Positions 34,095 through 46,267 of a DNA stretch of 64,000 nucleotides are shown one piece after another. Each line of letters opens with the position of its first letter. The first letter of the stretch is position 1. Both the position numbers and the translations under genes were made by a program. The notes below the pieces were generated by a model. It was not told where the DNA came from. It saw only the letters and a list, made by a program, of their open reading frames with translations, and did not search any database. The DNA comes from Nemertoderma westbladi. Lineage: Eukaryota; Xenacoelomorpha; Nemertodermatida; Nemertodermatidae. The stretch lies in assembly GCA_032718475.1 (NCBI GenBank), contig JAUCBJ010002421.1:20479-84478 (forward strand). The letters run 5' to 3'.

Positions 34095-34701
34095 ACCTGG
34101 GATCATGGATCCGGAAGTCAGGTGAGGACCTTCGAATACGTAATGGAAAGGCATGGGCAGCCTTGAATAGGCTTTCCAGGATTTGGAAGTCACTTGAGAA
34201 TTAATCGGAAACTTAAGGTCCGATTATTTAGAGCAGCAGTAGTTCGAGTACTCCTCTATGGGAGTCCATGCTGGGTTCTAACTGCTGAGGACACCAGATC
34301 TCTGGATGGCACATTCACAAGAATGCTACGCCGGGTTCATTGTGTCAAGTACAATGCACACATCTCCAACCAGACACTATATAACATTGGAGGTGTCTCA
34401 AGGGTCCCCCCAAGCTTGACACTAGAAAAAAGCCGCCTCCGCTTTGCAGGACATTGCTTTCGCCGTGATGACCAGTCAGTGCATAATCCTGTGCTTTGGC
34501 AGCCTCATGGAGTGAATGAGCATGGTGGACAGCCCATGACATTCTTGAGACGCATCTTAAAGGACACTGGCCTTGACGATGCGGATGATCTAGCAAATGT
34601 CATGGGTGATAGGGAGTTGTGGCGGCGCAATTTTGTCGAAAACAGCATTCTTAAAAATGCAGCTGCAATGCAGCATGCCGATCCTAGTAGTTGTAGTCCT
34701 T
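34095..34701 (+). mobile_element. 5'-truncated LINE copy, same family, opposite orientation
   Basis: The copy begins at the block that reads YLGSWIRKSGEDL and runs to the AGTAGT tail. Its last 173-codon frame (34194-34715) carries the same C-terminal region. Relative to the copy at 30442-33755 it has a small deletion near the former stop codon (around 34640). The words gtcctt at 34089-34094 and 34696-34701 could be a short target duplication, but six bases are weak evidence. Confidence 0.85.
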
Positions 34702-36120
34702 TACGGCAAAGTTAGACCAATAAAATGAATTTATATATAGTATGTCACAGTGCTCCTTCAATTTCTTCACCGCGCGTAAAAGAAAATGACCCCAAAACAA
34801 CTGAAACACTGTAACAGATAGAATATTAAATATCACAACACAACTGATCTGCACAAATAACTTTTTCTGTGTAGGCCTTGAATGTTGGTAATTAATTAAA
34901 TTAGTTAAATGAATGAGGGCTGTGCTGATTGTCAATAATGGCAGATTATAAAATGTATCGATTTTACAGTAATTAATTAGAATCGATGCAATTTACAATC
35001 TGTAGTCATTATAGATTGGTATCTCAGAAATTGTGTTTCTTTAGAAGGAATAATACAATCTATTTACTATCTGGGTGATTAGGTTGACCTCTTACAGTTG
35101 AGTTCATTCATATTCACCTTAAATTCGCCTCAATTTCGTCATCCGAATATGTAATACTTTGTGATCCCAGAGAGACGTAAATGAATGACCTTTGGTTGGA
35201 GAATTTCCTCACATTTATATTGCATCCCACACAAATGGTAAGACAATTCAGACTTTTGACATCACTTTACAGTTGAGTCCTATAGTATGTGAGTGAATAC
35301 TAACAGTGAGTTTGTTAGGTTTACATTTTACTTTACCGTAGATTAATATTATCTTTCTACTAAACAATTATAATGTTTACGTGATTGTGTTGTACAGTAC
35401 CAATAGTCCATTGCAACTTTGATACATTTTACAGTTCTATAAGTTATCAGAAACCTGACAGACTGACTGACTTTACTGTAATGTCCCCCTGGTTTTGTGT
35501 AGATAAAACTATTCGAACCAAGAAGGCCGTACGTACATCGATTTGGTTCGTACAAAATAGTAAAATTATAAGGCCAGGTAAACGTGTGAAACAACAAACA
35601 CCGGCGGAAACCCAAAGTATCCTCTCTCGCGGCTGTTACATGTCAGCCAGGGGGGGCACCACACTAACTCCCAAAGTTTAAAACTCCATCCATTATGTCT
35701 TCACTGTCCCAACTAATGTCTAGAGAGTCGCGCTTACAGACACAAGAGTATTAAATTTCAACAGCCTTTCAGTCAGAGGAAGCAGTTCATGCGCTATATA
35801 CGCTGCGACACTTGACAAAAAAATAATAAACAAATATAATATCGGCCTAGTCATATTGTAGCAAAGCATTTTTTTTATTACGCAGATTATTTGCACAAAA
35901 ATACAAATTGTGCATAATAATATAATATATTCGGTCAGATAGTGCGGGAGGGGCTTTCGATGGAAAAATAATAAACTACAGTAAATTCCCGTTTTAATTT
36001 TCCATTTTCCCATTTGTGCACAAAAGATTGAAAGCGAAAATAAATTTTCGCTGGTAAATACATAAACCCACGCCACAGGTCAATCAATTTTTCACTTACT
36101 ATAATGTTTCTCATGATGAA
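34702..36120. other. Non-coding interval, no gene seen
   Basis: AT-rich sequence with no supported coding region. The only structure noted is a short hairpin with CGAACCAA and TTGGTTCG arms near 35515-35551. Confidence 0.5.
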
Positions 36121-36554
36121 TGTGCGGTGGCTGATTGCCTGATTGCGACCAAAGTAAAATTAACTTTTTAATAATAAATAAATTTTAATAAAATGTTACC
36201 AAATTTACTTTTTAACAAAATGTCAACCAATAGCATGTTAGTAATCGGAATCAGTTGATCACTGAAATGAGAGGGAAATATGAAACTAAGTCAAGGCCTA
36301 CAGTATTCAGTTTGTTCGTAGTGGCTGACTTGTGGCTCTAATGCTGCTAATATTCGAATACCAGTAAGTAGAGCGGTAGTCTATACAATATAAACTGCAG
36401 TCGTTAGGGTCACCTTGGTGACATTTCTTTAAAAATGTGTCATTTGGCTAGATTCTAAGCATGGTGATATTTTTAAAATGTCATTAGGCCTGGCCTCGGT
36501 GGTGAAATTTTTCTCTAAAGTTTATTTTACTTTGGCCGCAATCAGCCACCACCG
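36121..36554. mobile_element. MITE-like segment with ~35-bp inverted ends, upstream of the kinase gene
   Basis: The left arm (36124-36166) contains GGTGGCTGATTGC and GACCAAAGTAAAATTAACTT. The right arm (36518-36554) is its inverted counterpart, with a GTGGCTGATTGCGGCCAAAG core when complemented. The left arm has a 7-nt internal duplication (ctgattg). There is no coding frame inside. GATGA occurs outside both ends but at different offsets, so a target duplication is unproven. Confidence 0.5.
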
Positions 36555-36740
36555 ATGATATAAAGTGATCTGATGAATGTTTATGTTTCCTTAACTATAT
36601 TTTTTTCTACTTATCAACTGACCAGTCTGCAGTCCAACAGCACCGCACTGTATTATTACAGCATTATTTTATTAACTTTGTAACTTTACTGCAATACTGA
36701 CTGACTGCTGAATATATTCCGAGTATTTCTAGACCAGGAG

Positions 36741-37508
36741 ATGGTACCCCCGGACTATCGTGGGAAACCTAAACCCTTTATTATCGGCGTTGCCGGGGGA
36801 ACATCCTCCGGGAAGTCTACTGTATGCCAAAACATAGTAGATGAGCTGAGCGAACACCATGGAGACTGCAGTCACAGAGTGGCGATACTATCCCAGGACT
36901 CCTTCTACAGACAACTCTCGTCGGTGGACCAAGCCGCCGCTGAGAAGGGAGACTTTAATTTCGACCACCCCGACGCCTTTGACAACCAGCTACTTAAATC
37001 CACCCTGACCTCTATAGTTAATAGAGAACCTGTGGAAATCCCGAAATACGATTTCAAAACCAACAGAGTAACTAATGATTCCATTGTGATCGATCAGGCG
37101 GACGTTGTGTTGGTTGAGGGGATTCTCGTTCTGTTGGATGTAGAGTTGCGAAGTTTCTTCCAGCTTAAGATATTCGTGGATACCGATCCGGACACGCGAT
37201 TGTCCCGGCGAGTTACTAGAGGCATTTACGAACACGGCCGCTCCCTCGATCACATTCTCGATCAGTACACTCGCTACGTGAAACCCGCCTTCGAGGAATT
37301 CTGTTTGCCCACGAAGAAGTACGCGGATGTTATAATCCCACGGGGGGCCGAGAATAAAGTCGCCATTAAACTGATATCTAGGCAGGTAATCGAGATACTC
37401 AAGTGGAACAAAATACCAGAGGCCAACGGTGAAACGGTGCAAAACGGTGTCGCTAATGGATGTACTGAGTTACACTCCGGAGGCAATGAGAACACCGCTG
37501 TATGTTAA
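36741..37508 (+). CDS. UCK: Uridine-cytidine kinase, intronless
   Basis: Complete 255-residue protein of the uridine-cytidine kinase family, which phosphorylates uridine and cytidine to UMP and CMP in cytosolic pyrimidine salvage. Visible motifs are the Walker A loop GGTSSGKS (19-26), LSQDSFY (50-56), FNFDHPDAFD (72-81), VVLVEGIL (Walker B region), VDTDPDTRLSRRVTRGI (LID) and FEEFCLPTKKYADVIIPRG near the C-terminus. Length fits the family (human UCK2 is 261 residues). The frame opens at 36705 after a stop, and the first ATG at 36741 gives a normal-length N-terminus. Vertebrate UCK genes have several introns; none is present here, so this is either an intact retrocopy or a lineage-specific intronless gene. 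No poly-A tract follows. UCK1 versus UCK2 cannot be decided. Confidence 0.95.
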   Translation: MVPPDYRGKPKPFIIGVAGGTSSGKSTVCQNIVDELSEHHGDCSHRVAILSQDSFYRQLSSVDQAAAEKGDFNFDHPDAFDNQLLKSTLTSIVNREPVEIPKYDFKTNRVTNDSIVIDQADVVLVEGILVLLDVELRSFFQLKIFVDTDPDTRLSRRVTRGIYEHGRSLDHILDQYTRYVKPAFEEFCLPTKKYADVIIPRGAENKVAIKLISRQVIEILKWNKIPEANGETVQNGVANGCTELHSGGNENTAVC

Positions 37509-37986
37509 TGCCAGAACAGGCGAATAGGGGTGGCAAACTATTTACTGTATGCAACTAATAAATCATGTCATTTACTGTCCAAGTAACCAATGGTATACAA
37601 TAATTAGCCGATTCACTCCTGTATCACTTTCAGGGTCACTAGTTGACTGAATAGATAAGTTTAGATACTTTTTGGACACACTGCACCAGACCCACCAAAT
37701 GTATAACGATATCCAACCCAATGGTGCTACAACACACGGTCAGTCCTTTATAAAAGTATTACAAAGTAATTTATTTCTAACGTATATAAGTTGACTAATT
37801 ATTTATATTATATTGTATCTATTTTTACATTCAGTTTACTTTGACATGTTATTTTCGACTAATGTTTTCGAAAGTTTACCACGTGGGTGTTTGTTTACGT
37901 TTATGTAATTGTACTGAAGTTAGGTCTGTTATTTACTAAGTTAAAACTGAAATAATGTTTATTGATTTGTTCGTAACGTAAACTTT

Positions 37987-38004
37987 AATAAAGATTATAA
38001 TAAA
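37987..38004 (+). promoter_or_regulatory. Candidate polyadenylation signals for the kinase gene
   Basis: AATAAA occurs at 37987-37992 and again at 37999-38004, about 480-500 bp after the kinase stop codon. This would give a 3' UTR of about 0.5 kb. Assignment is by position only. Confidence 0.5.
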
Positions 38005-38735
38005 ATCATTTGACAATACAGCAAATATTGAAACGCATTCTTTTAATATCATTTTGTTACGTCTACTTTTCAGTTTTCCATATGCAGTTGTGGTCAAAGT
38101 CTACGATTCTAAGATAATGTTCTTTCATAGCGATGTTAAGCAATAATTCAGGATGACTAATCATACCAGCTCACATCCATTAAAATACAAGATTTTGGCA
38201 GCTAATTCGCGGCTTATAATAATGTGTTATATTTTATATTTTCATATTTATATGATTATTGACTCTTTTTCAATATGAGAAATAAGGAACTGAAATATAG
38301 TCCATCTTGTTCTTCACGCACGGCAAAACAAATGACTGTATCCTATACTACAGGTTAAAGTCATTCATTCGTTTTTCTCGACCAAACTGCTGTGAATAGT
38401 TTGATTTAATGGTACTAAATAACCGTTAACACCAACTGCACCATGTCCTGGAATATATTGTCTTTATTGAGGTACCAGCCCACCCCCACCCCCACCGCCA
38501 CTAAAAAGCGTCTCAGGTGATAATTCACCAGTTACACTGCAGTTATTCTTCAACACTATTGCGATTTGTTGGTACTGCTGGAAAGCTGGCCCTGCAAGGA
38601 TTCGAAATATGTAACAAATATCTGAATTTCATCGTAAAATATGTGTATATGGGCGTTCAAATGTTGCAGGCTTTTGCTTCCGCTGCAGGCCATTCTATTT
38701 AATCAGTCATCAGTCATTTATTCTATTTAATAAAT

Positions 38736-38802
38736 CATGAATTCCACGAAATTGTCAACCAAGCAACAAAAATTACTTGCGTCCGTTATCGTGGAATTCA
38801 TG
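38736..38802. repeat. Perfect 14-bp inverted repeat
   Basis: CATGAATTCCACGA (38736-38749) pairs with TCGTGGAATTCATG (38789-38802) across a 39-nt loop. It could be a hairpin or a tiny transposon remnant. Confidence 0.6.
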
Positions 38803-39132
38803 AATACACAATATTCTGGAACATTTTGTTTATCTCATAAATAGGTGGGCAACAAAGCAGTGCATATATATAATAACACAGTACTAGTACGTATTCATAC
38901 ATAAACAACATGTTCTAGAACATGGTGTATGATTAAATAGAATAAATTCCTGAACCTCAAAAAATTTAAAATAAACCAAAAATAAATTTCGAAATCTTAA
39001 GTTTAAAGTTAAAAAGGTCACAAAAACAATAAACGTAACTTTATTTTACGTTCAGTCACTTTGCGCCTCTGTAAATATCTGTAATAATTTCACTTTCATC
39101 CCATGATGAATGGCCACAATTGGGGGCGTAGG

Positions 39133-39281
39133 GGTAACGGGTCATTAGGTCCTTCGGTTGCTAGAGGTAACGGGTCATTAGGTCCTTCGGTTGCTAGGGG
39201 TAACGGGTCATTAGGTCCTTCGGTTGCTAGGGGTAACGGGTCCTTCGGTTGCTAGGGGTAACAGGTCATTCGGTTGCTATC
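39133..39281. repeat. 33-bp minisatellite, about 4.7 copies
   Basis: Units start GGTAACGGGTCATTAGGTCC at 39133, 39166, 39199 and 39232. A shortened unit that lost TCATTAGG is followed by a partial one. The CATTAGGTCC word is the reverse complement of GGACCTAATG, the core word of the adjacent 15-bp array. Confidence 0.9.
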
Positions 39282-39282
39282 C

Positions 39283-42200
39283 GGACCTAATGTCACAGGA
39301 CCTAATGTCGCAGGATTTAATGTCGTGGGACCTAATGTCGTAGGATTTAATGTCGTAGGACATAATGTCGCAGGACCTAATGTCGCAGGATTTAATGTAG
39401 CAGGATTTAATGTAGCAGGATTTAATGTCGTAGGACCTAATGTCGCAGGATTTAATGTCGTAGGACCTAATGTCGCAGGACCTAATGTCGCAGGATTTAA
39501 TGTAGCAGGATTTAATGTAGCAGGATTTAATGTCGTAGGACCTAATGTCGCAGGATTTAATGTCGTAGGACCTAATGTAGCAGGATTTAATGTAGCAGGA
39601 TTTAATGTCGTAGGACCTAATGTCGCAGGATTTAATGTCGTAGGACCTAATGTCGCAGGACCTAATGTCGCAGGATTTAATGTAGCAGGATTTAATGTCG
39701 CAGGACCTAATGTCGCAGGATTTAATGTAGCAGGATTTAATGTAGCAGGATTTAATGTCGTAGGACCTAATGTCGCAGGACCTAATGTCGCAGGATTTAA
39801 TGTCGTAGGACCTAATGTAGCAGGATTTAATGTCGTAGGACCTAATGTAGCAGGATTTAATGTCGTAGGACCTAATGTCGCAAGACCTAATGTCGCAGGA
39901 TTTAATGTCGTAGGACCTAATGTAGCAGGATTTAATGTCGTAGGACCTAATGTCGCAGGATTTAATGTCGTAGGACCTAATGTCGCAGGACCTAATGTCG
40001 CAGGATTTAATGTAGCAGGATTTAATGTCGCAGGACCTAATGTCGCAGGATTTAATGTCGTAGGACCTAATGTAGCAGGATTTAATGTCGTAGGACCTAA
40101 TGTCGCAGGATTTAATGTCGTAGGACCTAATGTCGCAGGACCTAATGTCGCAGGATTTAATGTAGCAGGATTTAATGTCGTAGGACCTAATGTCGTAGGA
40201 CATAATGTCGCAGGATTTAATGTAGCAGGATTTAATGTAGCAGGATTTAATGTCGTAGGACCTAATGTCGCAGGACCTAATGTCGCAGGATTTAATGTCG
40301 TAGGACCTAATGTAGCAGGATTTAATGTAGCAGGATTTAATGTAGCAGGATTTAATGTCGTAGGACCTAATGTCGCAGGACCTAATGTCGCAGGATTTAA
40401 TGTAGCAGGATTTAATGTAGCAGGATTTAATGTCGTAGGACCTAATGTCGCAGGACCTAATGTCGCAGGATTTAATGTCGTAGGACCTAATGTAGCAGGA
40501 TTTAATGTAGCAGGATTTAATGTCGTAGGACCTAATGTCGCAGGATTTAATGTCGTAGGACCTAATGTCGCAGGACCTAATGTCGCAGGATTTAATGTAG
40601 CAGGATTTAATGTCGCAGGACCTAATGTCGCAGGATTTAATGTAGCAGGATTTAATGTAGCAGGATTTAATGTCGTAGGACCTAATGTCGCAGGACCTAA
40701 TGTCGCAGGATTTAATGTCGTAGGACCTAATGTAGCAGGATTTAATGTAGCAGGATTTAATGTAGCAGGATTTAATGTCGTAGGACCTAATGTCGCAGGA
40801 TATAATGTCGCAGGACCTAATGTCGCAGGATTTAATGTCGCAGGACCTAATGTCGATGATTTAATGTCGTAGGACCTAATGTCGCAGGATTTAATGTAGC
40901 AGGATTTAATGTAGCAGGACCTAATGTCGCAGGATTTAATGTCGTAGGACCTAATGTCGCAGGATTTAATGTCGCAGGACCTAATGTCGCAGGATTTAAT
41001 GTAGCAGGATTTAATGTCGCAGGATTTAATGTCGTAGGACCTAATGTCGCATGATTTATTGTCGCAGGATTTATTGTCGTAGGACCTAATGTCGCAGGAT
41101 TTAATGTAGCAGGATTTAATGTAGCAGGATTTAAAGTCGTAGGACCTAATGTCGCAGGATTTAATGTCGTAGGACCTAATGTCGCATGATTTATTGTCGC
41201 AGGATTTATTGTCGTAGGACCTAATGTCGCAGGATTTAATGTCGTAGGACCTAATGTCGCATGATTTATTGTCGCAGGATTTATTGTCGTAGGACCTAAT
41301 GTCGCAGGATTTAATGTAGCAGGATTTAATGTAGCAGGATTTAATGTCGTAGGACCTAATGTTGCAGGATTTAGTGTCGTAGGACCTAATGTCGCAGGAT
41401 TTAATGTCGTAGGACCTAATGTCGCAGGATTTAATGTCGTAGTACCTAATGTCGCAGGATTTAATGTCGCAGGATTTAATGTCATAGGACCTAATGTCGC
41501 AGGATTTAATGTAGCAGGATTTAATGTAGCAGGATTTAATGTCGCAGGATTTAATGTAGCAGGATTTAATGTCGTAGGACCTAATGTCGCAGGATTTAAT
41601 GTCGTAGTACCTAATGTCGCAGGATTTAATGTAGCAGGATTTAATGTCGTAGGACCTAATGTCGCAGGATTTAATGTCGTAGGACCTAATGTCGCAGGAT
41701 TTAATGTAGCAGGATATAATGTCGCAGGATTTAATGTCATAGGACCTAATGTCGCAGGATTTAATGTAGCAGGATTTAATGTCGTAGGACCTAATGTCGC
41801 AGGATTTAATGTCGTAGGACCTAATGTCGCAGGATTTAATGTAGCAGGATATAATGTCGCAGGATTTAATGTCGCAGGATTTAATGTCATAGGACCTAAT
41901 GTCGCAGGATTTAATGTAGCAGGATTTAATGTCGCAGGACCTAATTTCGCATGATTTATTGTCGTAGGACCTAATGTCGCAGGATTTAATGTCGCAGGAT
42001 TTAATGTCGTAGGACCTAATGTCGCAGGATTTAATATCGTAGGACCTAATGTCGCAGGATTTAATGTAGCAGGATATAATGTCGCAGGATTTAATGTCGC
42101 AGGATTTAATGTCATAGGACCTAATGTCGCAGGATTTAATGTCGTAGGATTTAATGTCGTAGGACCTAATGTCGCAGGATTTAATGTAGCAGGATATAAT

Positions 42201-45200
42201 GTCGCAGGATTTAATGTCGCAGGATTTAATGTAGCAGGATTTAATGTCGCAGGACCTAATTTCGCATGATTTATTGTCGTAGGACCTAATGTAGCAGGAT
42301 TTAATGTCGTAGGACCTAATGTCGCAGGATTTAATGTAGCAGGATTTAATGTAGCAGGATTTAATGTCGCAGGACCTAATTTCGCATGATTTATTGTCGT
42401 AGGACCTAATGTCGCAGGATTTAATGTAGCAGGATTTAATGTCGTAGGACCTAATGTCGCAGGATATAATGTCGCAGGACCTAATGTCGCAGGATTTAAT
42501 GTCATAGGACCTAATGTCGCAGGATATAATGTCGCAGGACCTAATGTCGCAGGATTTAATGTCGTAGGACCTAATGTCGCAGGATATAATGTCGCAGGAC
42601 CTAATGTCGCAGGATTTAATGTCGTAGAACCTAATGTCGCAGGATATAATGTCGCAGGACCTAATGTCGCAGGATTTAATGTCGTAGGACCTAATGTCGC
42701 AGGATATAATGTCGCAGGACCTAATGTCGCAGGATTTAATGTCGTAGGACCTAATGTCGCAGGATTTAATGTAGCAGGATTTAATGTCGCAGGATTTAAT
42801 GTAGCAGGATTTAATGTCGCAGGATTTAATGTCGTAGGACCTAATGTCGCAGGACCTAATGTCGTATGACCTAATGTCGCAGGATTTATTGTCGTAGGAC
42901 CTAATGTCGCAGGACCTAATGTCGTATGACCTAATGTCGCAGGATTTATTGTCGTAGGACCTAATGTCGCAGGATTTAATGTAGCAGGACTTAATGTCGC
43001 AGGACCTAATGTCGCAGGATTTAATGTCGTAGAACCTAATGTCGCAGGATATAATGTCGCAGGACCTAATGTCGCAGGATATAATGTCGCAGGACCTAAT
43101 GTCGCAGGATTTAATGTCGTAGGACCTAATGTCGCATGATTTATTGTCGCAGGATTTATTGTCGTAGGACCTAATGTCGCAGGATTTAATGTAGCAGGAT
43201 TTAATGTAGCAGGATTTAATGTCGTAGGACCTAATGTCGCAGGATTTAATGTCGTAGGACCTAATGTCGCATGATTTATTGTCGCAGGATTTATTGTCGT
43301 AGGACCTAATGTCGCAGGATTTAATGTCGTAGGACCTAATGTCGCATGATTTATTGTCGCATGATTTATTGTCGCAGGATTTATTGTCGTAGGACCTAAT
43401 GTCGCAGGATTTAATGTAGCAGGATTTAATGTAGCAGGATTTAATGTCGTAGGACCTAATGTTGCAGGATTTAGTGTCGTAGGACCTAATGTCGCAGGAT
43501 TTAATGTCGTAGGACCTAATGTCGTAGGACCTAATGTCGCAGGATTTAATGTCGTAGTACCTAATGTCGCAGGATTTAATGTCGCAGGATTTAATGTCAT
43601 AGGACCTAATGTCGCAGGATTTAATGTAGCAGGATTTAATGTAGCAGGATTTAATGTCGCAGGATTTAATGTAGCAGGATTTAATGTCGTAGGACCTAAT
43701 GTCGCAGGATTTAATGTCGTAGTACCTAATGTCGCAGGATATAATGTCGCAGGACCTAATGTAGCAGGATTTAATGTCGTAGGACCTAATGTCGCAGGAT
43801 TTAATGTCATAGGACCTAATGTCGCAGGATATAATGTCGCAGGACCTAATGTCGCAGGATTTAATGTCATAGGACCTAATGTCGCAGGATTTAATGTCGC
43901 AGGACCTAATGTCGCAGGATATAATGTCGCAGGACCTAATGTCGCAGGATTTAATGTCGTAGAACCTAATGTCGCAGGATATAATGTCGCAGGACCTAAT
44001 GTCGCAGGATTTAATGTCGTAGGACCTAATGTCGCAGGATATAATGTCGCAGGACCTAATGTCGCAGGATTTAATGTCATAGGACCTAATGTCGCAGGAT
44101 TTAATGTAGCAGGATTTAATGTCGCAGGATTTAATGTAGCAGGATTTAATGTCGCAGGATTTAATGTCATAGGACCTAATGTCGCAGGATATAATGTCGC
44201 AGGACCTAATGTCGCAGGATTTAATGTCGTAGGACCTAATGTCGCAGGATATAATGTCGCAGGACCTAATGTCGCAGGATTTAATGTAGCAGGATTTAAT
44301 GTCGCAGGATTTAATGTCGTAGGACCTAATGTCGCAGGATTTAATGTAGCAGGATTTAATGTAGCAGGACCTAATGTCGCAGGATTTAATGTCGTAGGAC
44401 CTAATGTCGCAGGATTTATTGTCGTAGGACCTAATGTCGCAGGATTTAATGTAGCAGGATTTAATGTCGCAGGATTTAATGTAGCAGGATTTAATGTCGT
44501 AGGACCTAATGTCGCAGGATTTAATGTAGCAGGATTTAATGTCGCAGGACCTAATTTCGCATGATTTATTGTCGTAGGACCTAATGTCGCAGGATTTAAT
44601 GTAGCAGGATTTAATGTCGTAGGACCTAATGTTGCAGGATTTAGTGTCGTAGGACCTAATGTCGCAGGATTTAATGTCGTAGGACCTAATGTCGCAGGAT
44701 TTAATGTCGCAGGACCTAATGTCGCAGGATTTAATGTCGTAGGACCTAATGTCGCAGGATTTAATGTCGCAGGACCTAATGTCGCATGATTTATTGTCGT
44801 AGGACCTAATGTCGCAGGACCTAATGTCGTATGACCTAATGTCGCAGGATTTATTGTCGTAGGACCTAATGTCGCAGGATTTAATGTAGCAGGATTTAAT
44901 GTCGCAGGATATAATGTCGCAGGACCTAATGTCGCAGGATTTAATGTCGTAGGACCTAATGTCGCAGGATTTAATGTAGCAGGATTTAATGTCGCAGGAT
45001 TTAATGTAGCAGGATTTAATGTCGCAGGATTTAATGTCATAGGACCTAATGTCGCAGGATATAATGTCGCAGGACCTAATGTCGCAGGATTTAATGTCGT
45101 AGGACCTAATGTCGCAGGATATAATGTCGCAGGACCTAATGTCGCAGGATTTAATGTAGCAGGATTTAATGTCGCAGGATTTAATGTCGTAGGACCTAAT

Positions 45201-46062
45201 GTCGCAGGATTTAATGTAGCAGGATTTAATGTAGCAGGACCTAATGTCGCAGGATTTAATGTCGTAGGACCTAATGTCGCAGGATTTATTGTCGTAGGAC
45301 CTAATGTCGCAGGATTTAATGTAGCAGGATTTAATGTCGCAGGATTTAATGTAGCAGGATTTAATGTCGTAGGACCTAATGTCGCAGGATTTAATGTAGC
45401 AGGATTTAATGTCGCAGGACCTAATTTCGCATGATTTATTGTCGTAGGACCTAATGTCGCAGGATTTAATGTAGCAGGATTTAATGTCGTAGGACCTAAT
45501 GTTGCAGGATTTAGTGTCGTAGGACCTAATGTCGCAGGATTTAATGTCGTAGGACCTAATGTCGCAGGATTTAATGTCGCAGGACCTAATGTCGCAGGAT
45601 TTAATGTCGTAGGACCTAATGTCGCAGGATTTAATGTCGCAGGACCTAATGTCGCATGATTTATTGTCGTAGGACCTAATGTCGCAGGACCTAATGTCGT
45701 ATGACCTAATGTCACAGGATTTATTGTCGTAGGACCTAATGTCGCAGGATTTAATGTAGCAGGACTTAATGTCGCAGGACCTAATGTCGCAGGATTTAAT
45801 GTCGTAGGACCTAATGTCGCAGGATTTAATGTAGCAGGATTTATTGTCGTAGGACCTAATGTCGCAGGATTTAATGTAGCAGGATTTAATGTCGCAGGAC
45901 CTAATGTCGCAGGATTTAATGTCGTAGGACCTAATGTCGCAGGATTTAGTGTAGTAGGACCTAATGTCGCAGGATTTAATGTCGTAGGGCCTAATTTCGT
46001 AGGACCTAATGTCGCAGGATTTAATGTCGCAGGACCTAATGTCACAGGATTTAATGTCGTAG
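39283..46062. repeat. 15-bp minisatellite array, about 6.8 kb
   Basis: Continuous 15-bp units of two main types, GGACCTAATGTCGCA and GGATTTAATGTCGTA. Rarer variants carry TAGCA, TTATTG, ATAATG, TTTCGC or TCATA. Higher-order duplications are present: an 870-bp block (about 44041-44880) recurs at about 44911-45750, and a block near 41040-41700 recurs about 2.1 kb later. Because 15 is a multiple of three, several frames stay open on both strands; they are not genes. The array continues at 49399 beyond an inserted LTR element. Confidence 0.97.
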
Positions 46063-46208
46063 TGTTGGAGGGAAAGGTGTAAAGGTTCTGACAAACTGTT
46101 TTATTATCTTATCTCTAGTGGTATATAAATGAAACTGTAAGTGAGATTAGTAGATATATTTACATGCGCCATCCTGCGGTTGATATTAGTATTTGTATTA
46201 GTCTAACA
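46063..46208 (-). repeat. 3' LTR of the young Gypsy derivative
   Basis: 146 bp with TG...CA ends, nearly identical to 49248-49393. It is preceded by the target duplication CGTAG at 46058-46062. Confidence 0.95.
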
Positions 46209-46267
46209 ATACCCCCTCGCAATGAATGATACTTGCACTAACGTAACGCTAAGTTTGTATAACACAC

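Noticed and set aside
36990..37442. A 150-codon frame antisense to the kinase gene
   Set aside because: It is a shadow of a well-conserved sense gene and has no domain signature.
39252..46094. A 2280-codon open frame on the minus strand, with a second 1732-codon frame overlapping it and a 532-codon frame on the plus strand
   Set aside because: They lie in the 15-bp minisatellite. A unit length divisible by three without stops keeps several frames open on both strands. The encoded text is only repeats such as NPATLGPTTL or SCDIRSYDIK.
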